Source: an uncultured Alphaproteobacteria bacterium | GTDB lineage: Bacteria; Pseudomonadota; Alphaproteobacteria; RUG11792 | Assembly (NCBI GenBank): GCA_958448685.1 | Contig: CAUDEV010000019.1 | Span: 1 to 16,723, forward strand | DNA length: 16,723 nucleotides | Reading direction: 5' to 3' | In this document: positions 6,416 through 13,651 of the stretch, piece after piece | Layout of the letters: each line of letters begins with the position of its first letter | Numbering within the stretch: position 1 is the first letter of the stretch | The notes under the pieces: generated by a model | Databases searched by the model: none | Told to the model about the DNA's origin: nothing | What the model saw: the letters and a program-made list of their open reading frames with translations, nothing else | Translations under genes and position numbers: made by a program

Positions 6416-8826
6416 AAATTAATAAATTATTAGTAATAATACCTTTATGTTTTAGTGCATATGCTTTTAATGTTTCTAAAATAGAATATATAGGATGTAA
6501 AAGAGTTGAAGCAGAAACTATAGAAAGCTATTTGCCTATTCAAGTTGGCGATGAATGTGACCAAGATACGATTAATGATGCCTTAAAAGCTCTTAATAAA
6601 ACAGGTTTTTTTGAAAAGATAGATATAAAAGTCAAAGGATCTGTTCTTAAAGTTATTGTAAAAGAGTATCCTATTATTAATAAAATCTCATTTGAAGGTA
6701 ATTCAAAATTATCTGATAGTGATATAAAAAAAGCGATAAAATTGAATCCTAATGAGATATTATCTCCTTCGAAAGTACGCGAAATTCAACAAGGGTTGCT
6801 TGAGACTTACAGAAAAATGGGAAGATATAATGCTTCTGTTAATCCGAAAATAATAAAATTAAAAGATAGCAGAGTAAATTTGGTTTTCGAAATAAATGAA
6901 GGGAACTCTGCAGGTATTGGAAGAATCGTTTTTGTTGGAAATAATAACATTTCTTCTTCTGACTTGAGAGATGTTATATATTCAAAAGTGAAAAGATGGT
7001 ATAGATTCTTTGTTACGGATGATATTTATGATTCTGATAGAATGCAGGAAGACTGTCAGGCTATTGTGAAATATTATCATGAAAACGGATATGCAAATGC
7101 AAGAGTTATATCTAACGTTGCAGAATTAACTTCTGATAAGAAAGAGTTTATCCTGACTTTCACAATTGATGAAGGCATACTTTATACTTTTGGAAATGTT
7201 TCTGTAAAATCTCATGTTAAACAAATTTCAGAAAAAGATCTGAATAAAGATTTATATTGCAGAAAAGGAGAAAAATTTAATGAAAGTTTATTACAGTTAG
7301 ACTCAACAAATATTTCTAAATCGATAAGTAAACGGGGATATTCTGCAATTCAAGTCAATCCTCAACTTATAAAAGACCCTATAAAAAAGACTGTGAACGT
7401 TACTTATAATATCGTTGAAGGAGAAAAAGTTTATATCTCGAAGATTGTTATTAAAGGAAACACGAAAACAAGAGATGGAGTCATAAGAAGAGAAATACTT
7501 CTAGAAGAAGGAGATGCCTATAACAAATCTTTTGTAGATATGGCAGAAGCTAAACTGAGAGATTTAGGGTTTTTCCAAAAAGTAGATATACAAGCGATTC
7601 CAGATCCAAACTCTCCTGACAAATGTATATTGCAAGTTGAAGTTGAAGAAACTCCAACTGCAGAAGCTATGGTTGCTGCAAGTTATTCCACAACAGATGG
7701 TATTGGTGTTGATTTGACTTATAATGAAAAGAATTTCTTTGGAACAGGAAAAGCTCTTTCTGTATTCTTGGGATCAAGCAAATCTAAAGTGGGGAAAAGC
7801 CGCGAAATAGGCGCAGATGGAAAAGTACATAAGATTTCAAGAAAAGAGAAATTTAGATTTTTAAACAATGTTCAAGTTGCCGTTTCTGATCCTCATATAT
7901 TTGGAAAAGATATGGAAGGATATGTTGCAGGACATAGGTATGTTTCTTCAAGCTTTGATGGATTTGATGTCAAAGAATTAGGAGGTTCCTTAGGCCTTTC
8001 TTATAGCCTGAGCTCGAAATTTTATCAAAGTTGGGAATATCTCGCAGCAAAAAGAAAATTTGATGACGTTGATGACAAAGCATCCCCAATAATCAAACAC
8101 CAAACAATGAAAGATAATTATACAAAAGAGGGAAAATGCGGAATCTCTTCATTGAAACACACAATAGGCTTTTCTGAATATTTTTACAGAGGATTAAAAG
8201 GAAGATTTAATACTTCTCTTTCCACAACGATAGCGGGATTGGGAGGAGATGCAAAGCATTTGAAAAATGAGCTTTCTGGATCTTATACAATTCCTGTTTC
8301 AAGAAAAAGTTCATTGACTCTTGCTTTATCCACCGGTCTTCTCTCTAAATTAGGAGGAAAACAGCCGCATATTGTTGACAGTTTCCAATTAGGTCTTGAT
8401 TCATTCAGAGGTTTTGAGTATGCTGGTTTCGGTCCATTTTCAGAAACAACATATAATGGAAATAAAAAGCGTCGTGATTTTATAGGGGCAAAGAAATATT
8501 GGAAAGGAACTGTTGAATACTCTTTTCCAATGGGATTGCCTGAAGAATTGATGTTTAGAGGCTTTGCTTTCTCAGACTTTGGAACCTTGTGGGATGCCCC
8601 AGATAAAGGAAAGAAATACATAAGAGATAATGGAACTTGCATTTTTGATAAAGATGTTACAGGTCACAAAATTCTTGATAATAAAAAAATCAGAGCTTCT
8701 GTTGGGTTTGGTATATCATTTATAACCCCATTTGGTCCTTTGAAATTGACATATGCAATTCCTGTGAAGAAAGAGAAATATGATGAACAATATCGATTCT
8801 TAATAGGTTTCTCAACAACATTCTAG
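6412..8826 (+). CDS. bamA: Outer membrane protein assembly factor BamA
   Basis: BamA is the central, essential subunit of the machine that folds and inserts beta-barrel proteins into the outer membrane. The 804 residues are close to the 810 of E. coli. A signal peptide (MKINKLLVIIPLCFSAYAF) is followed by five POTRA domains over about residues 20-425, with repeated GN.....(I/L)...... and GYa/GF patterns, for example FEGNSKLSDSDIKKAI and IVIKGNTKTRDGVIRREI. A C-terminal 16-strand barrel follows. The conserved loop-6 RGF motif is at 666-668 (DSFRGFEYAGFGP), and the last residues FLIGFSTTF end in the aromatic residue that forms the outer-membrane sorting signal. Translation is probably coupled to rseP through the ATGA overlap. 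Normally skp and lpxD follow directly; here they lie upstream on the other strand. Confidence 0.97.
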   Translation: MKINKLLVIIPLCFSAYAFNVSKIEYIGCKRVEAETIESYLPIQVGDECDQDTINDALKALNKTGFFEKIDIKVKGSVLKVIVKEYPIINKISFEGNSKLSDSDIKKAIKLNPNEILSPSKVREIQQGLLETYRKMGRYNASVNPKIIKLKDSRVNLVFEINEGNSAGIGRIVFVGNNNISSSDLRDVIYSKVKRWYRFFVTDDIYDSDRMQEDCQAIVKYYHENGYANARVISNVAELTSDKKEFILTFTIDEGILYTFGNVSVKSHVKQISEKDLNKDLYCRKGEKFNESLLQLDSTNISKSISKRGYSAIQVNPQLIKDPIKKTVNVTYNIVEGEKVYISKIVIKGNTKTRDGVIRREILLEEGDAYNKSFVDMAEAKLRDLGFFQKVDIQAIPDPNSPDKCILQVEVEETPTAEAMVAASYSTTDGIGVDLTYNEKNFFGTGKALSVFLGSSKSKVGKSREIGADGKVHKISRKEKFRFLNNVQVAVSDPHIFGKDMEGYVAGHRYVSSSFDGFDVKELGGSLGLSYSLSSKFYQSWEYLAAKRKFDDVDDKASPIIKHQTMKDNYTKEGKCGISSLKHTIGFSEYFYRGLKGRFNTSLSTTIAGLGGDAKHLKNELSGSYTIPVSRKSSLTLALSTGLLSKLGGKQPHIVDSFQLGLDSFRGFEYAGFGPFSETTYNGNKKRRDFIGAKKYWKGTVEYSFPMGLPEELMFRGFAFSDFGTLWDAPDKGKKYIRDNGTCIFDKDVTGHKILDNKKIRASVGFGISFITPFGPLKLTYAIPVKKEKYDEQYRFLIGFSTTF

Positions 8827-8837
8827 GTATATTACGG

Positions 8838-8861
8838 GCCTTGATTATTAAATTTCAAGGC
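8838..8861 (+). terminator. Probable terminator of rseP-bamA
   Basis: GCCTTGA (8838-8844) pairs with TCAAGGC (8855-8861) around a 10-nt AT-rich loop, 12 bases after the bamA stop. It is followed by the T/A-rich TATATTTATATATTA rather than a solid T-run. Confidence 0.5.
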
Positions 8862-8912
8862 TATATTTATATATTACAATTCATAATGTTATAAGTGACA
8901 TGAATTAGACTT

Positions 8913-8943
8913 TACCATAATGGAGCATTAAACCTTTATGGTA
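8913..8943. repeat. Short inverted repeat in the bamA-xseB spacer
   Basis: TACCATAA (8913-8920) and TTATGGTA (8936-8943) are perfect 8-bp arms around a 15-nt loop. No gene start is close by and its role is unknown. Confidence 0.35.
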
Positions 8944-8963
8944 GGAAATTTAAACTTAAGATT

Positions 8964-9047
8964 ATGAAAAATACCAGGGAATATATTTCATATTTACATG
9001 ATCTTTTGGATGGCCTCTGCAAGCCGGATGAATTCAGAAAATTTTAA
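8964..9047 (+). CDS. Possible small protein of 27 residues
   Basis: The frame encodes a 27-residue peptide starting MKNTREYISYLHDLLDGLCK and ending in PDEFRKF. Composition is protein-like, and AGGAAA lies about 15 bases before the ATG, rather far. It could be a genuine small protein, a remnant of a longer gene broken at the proposed rearrangement point, or chance. I do not recognise it. Confidence 0.2.
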   Translation: MKNTREYISYLHDLLDGLCKPDEFRKF

Positions 9048-9078
9048 AAGACATAAATTCTCAAATTATTTTGCAATT

Positions 9079-9270
9079 TTATGATGTTTTTTCAGAGAGC
9101 ATTTCAATTTTCAATTGAGCATTCTTTAATTTTTCTTCGCAAATCTTTTTCAATTCAGATCCTCTTTCAAATGCTTTGACCGCATCTTCCAATGGTAATT
9201 TCCCATCTTCCAATTTTTTTATTATTTCTTCCAATTCGATTAATGCTTGTTCGAATGTTGTTTCTGACAT
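9079..9270 (-). CDS. xseB: Exodeoxyribonuclease VII small subunit XseB
   Basis: XseB binds in several copies to XseA to form exonuclease VII, which degrades single-stranded DNA. The 63-residue protein shows the full family signature: FEQALIELEEIIKKLEDGKL, then LEDAVKAFERGSELKKICEE, then LKNAQLKIEML, forming two antiparallel helices. The length is normal (E. coli has 80). The ATG at 9270 is the natural start; no clear Shine-Dalgarno sequence precedes it. It is a single gene divergent from typA across a 94-base spacer. xseA is not in the window. Confidence 0.95.
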   Translation of the reverse strand: MSETTFEQALIELEEIIKKLEDGKLPLEDAVKAFERGSELKKICEEKLKNAQLKIEMLSEKTS

Positions 9271-9364
9271 ATTTTGTTTTATTTAAAAGAAATATATGTT
9301 ATTATAGCATAAGAGGTCTGAAATATCATCTTCAGATTTTTATAGATTTAGGTATTTAGAAAAG

Positions 9365-11200
9365 ATGTCTGTTAATATTAAAAATTTAGCAATTATTGCT
9401 CACGTTGATCACGGAAAAACAACATTAGTCGATGCATTATTCAAACAAAGCGGGTTATTTCGAGATAATCAAACAATTCAAACCTGTGCTATGGATTCAA
9501 ATGAATTGGAACGTGAGCGAGGGATCACTATTCTTGCAAAATGCACGAGCTTTAATTGGAGAGGGACTAAGCTGAATATAGTAGACACTCCAGGACACGC
9601 TGATTTTGGAGGAGAAGTTGAACGAATTTTGAGTATGGTAGATGGGGTTTTGGTATTAGTTGATGCAGCTGAAGGACCTATGCCACAAACGAAATTTGTT
9701 TTATCAAAGGCATTAGCATTAAATCTAAATCCAATTGTCGTTATAAACAAGATAGATAAATCAGATGCAAGAGTTTCCGAAGTTTTGGACGAAGTATTTG
9801 ATCTGTTTATTGCTCTTGGAGCAAATGATACTCAACTAGATTTTCCTATAGTTTATGCTTCTGGAAGGAATGGATGGTCGGTTAAAAATCTGGAAAAGGA
9901 TGAAAGAAAAGACATGGTTCCTTTGTTGGATACGATTCTGGAGCATGTTCCAAACGCCACAATTGAAGAAAATGCACATTTCAGAATGCTTGTGACTATG
10001 TTGGAGTATGATCAATATTTAGGCCGAGTTTTGACTGGAAAAATCCTTAGTGGAGAAGCAAATATAAATGATGCCGTTCATGCATTAAGAATAGGTTCTC
10101 AAAGTGATGTTGAACATTCAAGATTAACAAAATTATTAGCTTTTGAAGGGTTGAAAAGAATTCCTATTGAAAAAGCACAAGCAGGAGACATCATTGCTAT
10201 TGCAGGGCTTGAAAAAGCGACAGTTGCGGACACTATCGCTTCATTAGAAGTGACGGAACCATTAAATGCTCTTCCAATAGATCCCCCGACTATTTCAATG
10301 ACTTTTTCCGTCAATGATTCTCCCCTTGCAGGAAAAGAGGGAAAGAATTTAACCTCCAGAATGATAGGAGACAGATTATTCAAAGAAGCTGAAGGAAATG
10401 TTTCAATAACAGTTAAAAAATCACCTCAAGAGGAGTCATATGAAGTGGCAGGACGTGGAGAATTGCAACTCGGAATAATAATCGAAACAATGAGACGTGA
10501 AGGATTTGAATTATCAATCGGACGTCCTAAAGTTTTATTTCATAAAGATCCAGAAACAGGAGAAATACTTGAACCTATTGAGGAATTATATGTTGATTTG
10601 GATGATGAATTCACAGGGACTGTTGTTGATAAATTAATCCAAAGAAAAGGCGAAATGATAGATATGCGTCCTTCTGGAGTTGGGAAAACAAGAATTAAGT
10701 TTTTAATTCCAACAAGAGGGCTTATTGGATATTATGGGGAGTTCTTGACAGATACTCGTGGTTCTGGAATTATGAATCGTTCATTCCATTCTTATGCACC
10801 TCATAAAGGCTCTATTGAAGAAAGGAACCGAGGAGTTTTGGTTTCTGTAGCGAATGGAAAAGCAGTTCCATATGCTTTATTTTTCTTGAAAGATAGAGGA
10901 ACTTTATTTGTTCATCCTGGAGATCCTGTTTATGAAGGAATGATCATAGGTGAAAATAGTCGCGAGAATGAACTGGAAGTAAATCCGACAAAAGAAAAGC
11001 AACTTTCCAATTGCCGAGCTGCTGGAAAAGATGAAAATATAAAATTACCAAATCCAAGAGAAATGTCTTTGGAACAGGCAATTGCTTATATAAAAAATGA
11101 TGAAAGAGTTGAAGTAACCCCGAAGTCTATAAGATTGCGTAAGAAATATCTCGATTCGATTACGCGTAAAAAAATGAGCAGAGCAAAAGAAGAAAATTAA
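9365..11200 (+). CDS. typA: Ribosome-associated translational GTPase TypA/BipA
   Basis: TypA/BipA is an EF-G-like GTPase that binds the ribosome and supports ribosome assembly and growth under stress and cold. The 611 residues match the family length. GTPase motifs are all present: P-loop AHVDHGKTT (12-20), switch I RGITI, DTPGH (G3), and NKIDK (G4). Then come the beta-barrel domain II and EF-G-like domains III and V (GRGELQLGIIIETMRREGFEL). The BipA-specific C-terminal domain includes PTRGLIGYYGEFLTDTRGSG and SNCRAAGKDENIKLPNPREMSLEQAI. The start follows GAAAAG closely. It is a single-gene unit divergent from xseB. No obvious intrinsic terminator follows; the spacer downstream is the repeat-rich region. 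Confidence 0.97.
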   Translation: MSVNIKNLAIIAHVDHGKTTLVDALFKQSGLFRDNQTIQTCAMDSNELERERGITILAKCTSFNWRGTKLNIVDTPGHADFGGEVERILSMVDGVLVLVDAAEGPMPQTKFVLSKALALNLNPIVVINKIDKSDARVSEVLDEVFDLFIALGANDTQLDFPIVYASGRNGWSVKNLEKDERKDMVPLLDTILEHVPNATIEENAHFRMLVTMLEYDQYLGRVLTGKILSGEANINDAVHALRIGSQSDVEHSRLTKLLAFEGLKRIPIEKAQAGDIIAIAGLEKATVADTIASLEVTEPLNALPIDPPTISMTFSVNDSPLAGKEGKNLTSRMIGDRLFKEAEGNVSITVKKSPQEESYEVAGRGELQLGIIIETMRREGFELSIGRPKVLFHKDPETGEILEPIEELYVDLDDEFTGTVVDKLIQRKGEMIDMRPSGVGKTRIKFLIPTRGLIGYYGEFLTDTRGSGIMNRSFHSYAPHKGSIEERNRGVLVSVANGKAVPYALFFLKDRGTLFVHPGDPVYEGMIIGENSRENELEVNPTKEKQLSNCRAAGKDENIKLPNPREMSLEQAIAYIKNDERVEVTPKSIRLRKKYLDSITRKKMSRAKEEN

Positions 11201-11325
11201 CTTATGTCACTTTAAAGATATTGTACAAGTTCAAACAGATGAAGAGTTTCCTCACACTGTATTAGTTTAAAATAAGCAATAAAAACATCGAGAAAAATGT
11301 CTAAAATTTTATGGGAGTTTTTATT

Positions 11326-11372
11326 TTTTGACATACGTGTCCCCTAATGTATATACTGAAATTAAGGGCGCT
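11326..11372 (-). repeat. IS-end-like segment, inverted copy of about 4321-4366
   Basis: The stretch TTTTGACATACGTGTCCCCT and its continuation to 11372 aligns in reverse complement to 4321-4366 with few mismatches. Just upstream, 11300-11315 (CTAAAATTTTATGGGA) is one half of the 20-bp palindrome found complete at 4376-4395; the other half is degenerate here. So this copy has one arm where the first locus has two. Confidence 0.6.
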
Positions 11373-11422
11373 GAGTGGCGTTCAGTGACTTAAATATAAT
11401 ATATAGTGAGAGTCACATGGAA

Positions 11423-11470
11423 GGCGCGCGGCGTGTGATATAATCTTAATGGTATCACACGCCGCGCGCC
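11423..11470 (+). other. 18-bp perfect G/C-rich hairpin of copy 2
   Basis: The left arm GGCGCGCGGCGTGTGATA (11423-11440) is fully complementary to 11453-11470 around a 12-nt loop. Stem length and loop length are the same as in copy 1, but the loop sequence differs at most positions, and the two stem differences are compensated on both arms. Confidence 0.9.
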
Positions 11471-11639
11471 CAAAAAGAAAATCCAAAATTGGCACCCTCT
11501 ATAATAAACTTTTCGCAAGAAAAGTTATCTCTCGACTTTTTAAACCCTTCCACCTTATGGGATGGATGTTAAATTAACCTTAAACCATATTGAAGAAGTT
11601 GTGACTTTACAATTAACCTATCAAAATAAGTCACTGCAC

Positions 11640-11673
11640 GGAAGTGTGAATTAAACGGAAGTGTGAATTAAAA
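11640..11673 (+). repeat. 17-bp tandem duplication inside copy 2
   Basis: GGAAGTGTGAATTAAAC (11640-11656) is followed at once by GGAAGTGTGAATTAAAA (11657-11673). Copy 1 has a single diverged version of this unit. Confidence 0.85.
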
Positions 11674-11808
11674 AGATGGCCTCACCGGCAAACAGTTGAT
11701 GACACCGCAGGGGCACCTATAGCGCTTTCGGAAGACATCGTGAACTAATAAAACACAGGAAGTTTACCTCCTACGCACAAAACGTCGTAAATTTAAGTTT
11801 TATTCTCA

Positions 11809-11993
11809 GATGAAAATATGGAAAATGTACAAATCGACCATATGGTAAGAACGTTAAACTGAGCCTTTCATTAAAGCAAAATGGATACTTTTCCTATTAA
11901 AACTATACAAGTTGATGGAGGCAGTGAATTTATGAAAGATTTTAAAATGTAGAGCTAGTGAATCGCATTATTACAGAAGAATTAGACATATAA
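11809..11993 (+). pseudogene. IS481-like (rve/DDE) transposase remnant
   Basis: One frame from 11809 reads ENVQIDHMVRTLN, then two stops, then MDTFPIKTIQVDGGSEFMKD and FKM before a stop at 11950-11952. QIDHM and IQVDGGSEF are the segments around the first and second catalytic aspartates of IS481-type integrase-fold transposases; the 50 or so residues normally between them are missing. In a shifted frame at 11961-11993, NRIITEELD resembles the region around the catalytic glutamate, although the glutamate itself cannot be assigned. Stops, deletion and frameshift show a dead gene. The bases from about 11760 may hold more of its N-terminal part (LRTKRRKFKFY in another frame), too eroded to call. 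Confidence 0.75.
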
Positions 11994-12011
11994 AAAATTT
12001 TCAGATGTTCT

Positions 12012-12039
12012 TTGAAGTGATATGAAAATGTGTTAAAAT
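12012..12039 (+). promoter_or_regulatory. Candidate promoter for lysS-nrdD
   Basis: TTGAAG (12012-12017) and TAAAAT (12034-12039) are 16 bases apart, and TGT directly before the -10 hexamer gives an extended -10. It lies 43 bases before the lysS start and is the best promoter match in this spacer. Confidence 0.5.
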
Positions 12040-12082
12040 AAAAATATTAAATTAAAAGCTTATAGTTAAATTGAAGGAAATC

Positions 12083-13651
12083 ATGTATCCTGAAGATATT
12101 TTATTGCACGCAAAATCTTGGCCTTTTGAAGAAGCAAAGAAGATACTGAATAGATTAAAAAAACTTTCAAAAAATGAAGTTATTTTAGAAACAGGATATG
12201 GCCCTTCAGGTTTGCCTCATATAGGAACATTTGGGGAAGTCTTAAGAACAACTCTTGTTATGCATGCATTTCGAAAACTTTCTGATATTCCTGCTAAATT
12301 ATATGTTTTTTCTGACGATATGGATGGATTTAGAAAAGTTCCAACTAATGTTCCAAATCAAGAATTACTCTCTAAAAATCTTGAAAAACCATTGACATCC
12401 GTTCCTGATCCTTTTGAGAAATATAAGAGTTTCGCACATCATAATAACGCCATGTTAAGACGATTCCTTGATTCATTCGGTTTTGAATATGAGTTCAAAA
12501 GCTCAACGGAAATGTATAAATCAGGGGTATTTAATGAAAGTTTAACAAAGATTCTTGAACATTATAAAGAAATAATGGATATCATGCTTCCTTCACTTCG
12601 AGAAGAACGTCAAAAGACATATAGTCCATTTTTACCAATTTGTAAAAAAACAGGAAAAGTGCTTCAAGTCCCGGTTGAGGAAATAAATTTGGATAATAAA
12701 TCCATAATTTATAAAGATCCAGAAAGCGGAGAATTAGAGGAAGTTTCTGTTTTGAATGGAAAATGCAAACTTCAATGGAAAGCTGATTGGGGAATGAGGT
12801 GGTCTGCTCTTGGAGTTGATTATGAAATGAATGGAAAAGATCTTATAGATTCATTCAAATTATCCTCAAAAATATGCCGAATCATAGGTGGAAACCCTCC
12901 TGAAAATTTGACATACGAACTGTTTTTAGATAACGAAGGAAAAAAAATTTCAAAATCAAAAGGTAATGGACTTTCAATGGATGAATGGCTGAAATACGCT
13001 CCGTCTGAGAGCTTGGCGTATTATATGTATCAATCTCCGAAAAGAGCGAAACGATTGTTTTTTGATGTTATTCCAAATGCGATGGATGAATATATTGATG
13101 CATTAGCAAAATTTCAAACAGAATCTGAAGAAAAACGTTTGGATAATCCAGTATATCATATACACAATGGAAATCCTCCAAATTATGATAATTGCTTGAA
13201 GTTTTCAATGTTATTGAATTTAGTGCAAGCTTGCAATACATCTAATGAAGCTGTATTAATGGAATTTGTTAAGAAATATTTGGGAATTGATGCTTCTTCA
13301 AAAACTTTGGAATTTATGAAGAAGTTAGCAAAATTTGCAATAGTCTATTACAAAGATTTTATAGCTGGAACAAGGGTTCCTGAAAAACCAACAGAATCTC
13401 AAAGGAAGGCTCTTGATGAGCTTAAGAATTCATTAGAAAACCTTGATTCAAATGTTTCTTCGGAAGAGATTCAGAATATTATTTTTGAGATAGGGAAAAA
13501 ATATTTTGATAATATTCGTGAATGGTTCTTGGAACTTTATAAAATATTATTCGGAGCTGAAAGCGGACCTAAAATGGGAACATTTATTTCGCTTTATGGA
13601 TTAAAAAATACAATAACTTTAATAGAAGAAAGGATTTCAAATGGAGAATAA
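12083..13651 (+). CDS. lysS: Class I lysyl-tRNA synthetase
   Basis: This enzyme attaches lysine to tRNA-Lys. It is the class I (Rossmann-fold, archaeal-like) form found in archaea and many alphaproteobacteria, unrelated to the class II LysRS of most bacteria. From the ATG at 12083 it has 522 residues. The in-frame TTG at 12071 is less likely, because AAGGAAA sits between the two and fits the ATG. The HIGH signature is PSGLPHIG (H46-I-G) and the KMSKS signature is KISKS (288-292). The segment KADWGMRWSALGVDYEMNGKD is the usual active-site region. The C-terminal helical part (about 340-522) binds the tRNA. The coding end overlaps nrdD by 11 nt. Some archaea carry both LysRS classes; whether a class II copy exists elsewhere cannot be seen. 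Confidence 0.96.
   Translation: MYPEDILLHAKSWPFEEAKKILNRLKKLSKNEVILETGYGPSGLPHIGTFGEVLRTTLVMHAFRKLSDIPAKLYVFSDDMDGFRKVPTNVPNQELLSKNLEKPLTSVPDPFEKYKSFAHHNNAMLRRFLDSFGFEYEFKSSTEMYKSGVFNESLTKILEHYKEIMDIMLPSLREERQKTYSPFLPICKKTGKVLQVPVEEINLDNKSIIYKDPESGELEEVSVLNGKCKLQWKADWGMRWSALGVDYEMNGKDLIDSFKLSSKICRIIGGNPPENLTYELFLDNEGKKISKSKGNGLSMDEWLKYAPSESLAYYMYQSPKRAKRLFFDVIPNAMDEYIDALAKFQTESEEKRLDNPVYHIHNGNPPNYDNCLKFSMLLNLVQACNTSNEAVLMEFVKKYLGIDASSKTLEFMKKLAKFAIVYYKDFIAGTRVPEKPTESQRKALDELKNSLENLDSNVSSEEIQNIIFEIGKKYFDNIREWFLELYKILFGAESGPKMGTFISLYGLKNTITLIEERISNGE

Larger units (their letters stand above)
11423..11744 (+). repeat. Structured dispersed element, copy 2
   Basis: Same orientation and order as copy 1 (4457-4760): an 18-bp hairpin, then a conserved tail. 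The second hairpin is AACTTTTC/GAAAAGTT (11507-11526) with loop GCAA, a GNRA tetraloop. A third stem, GTGACTT/AAGTCAC, closes 11601-11634 and is two pairs longer than in copy 1. The ACCG/CGGT stem of copy 1 is weakened here to ACCG/CAGT. A 17-bp tandem duplication (11640-11673) is unique to this copy. Homology ends near 11744. It sits between typA and the decayed IS481-like gene. Confidence 0.8.

Noticed and set aside
12071..12082. TTG start giving lysS four extra residues
   Set aside because: The purine-rich AAGGAAA within these bases fits as ribosome-binding site for the ATG at 12083.
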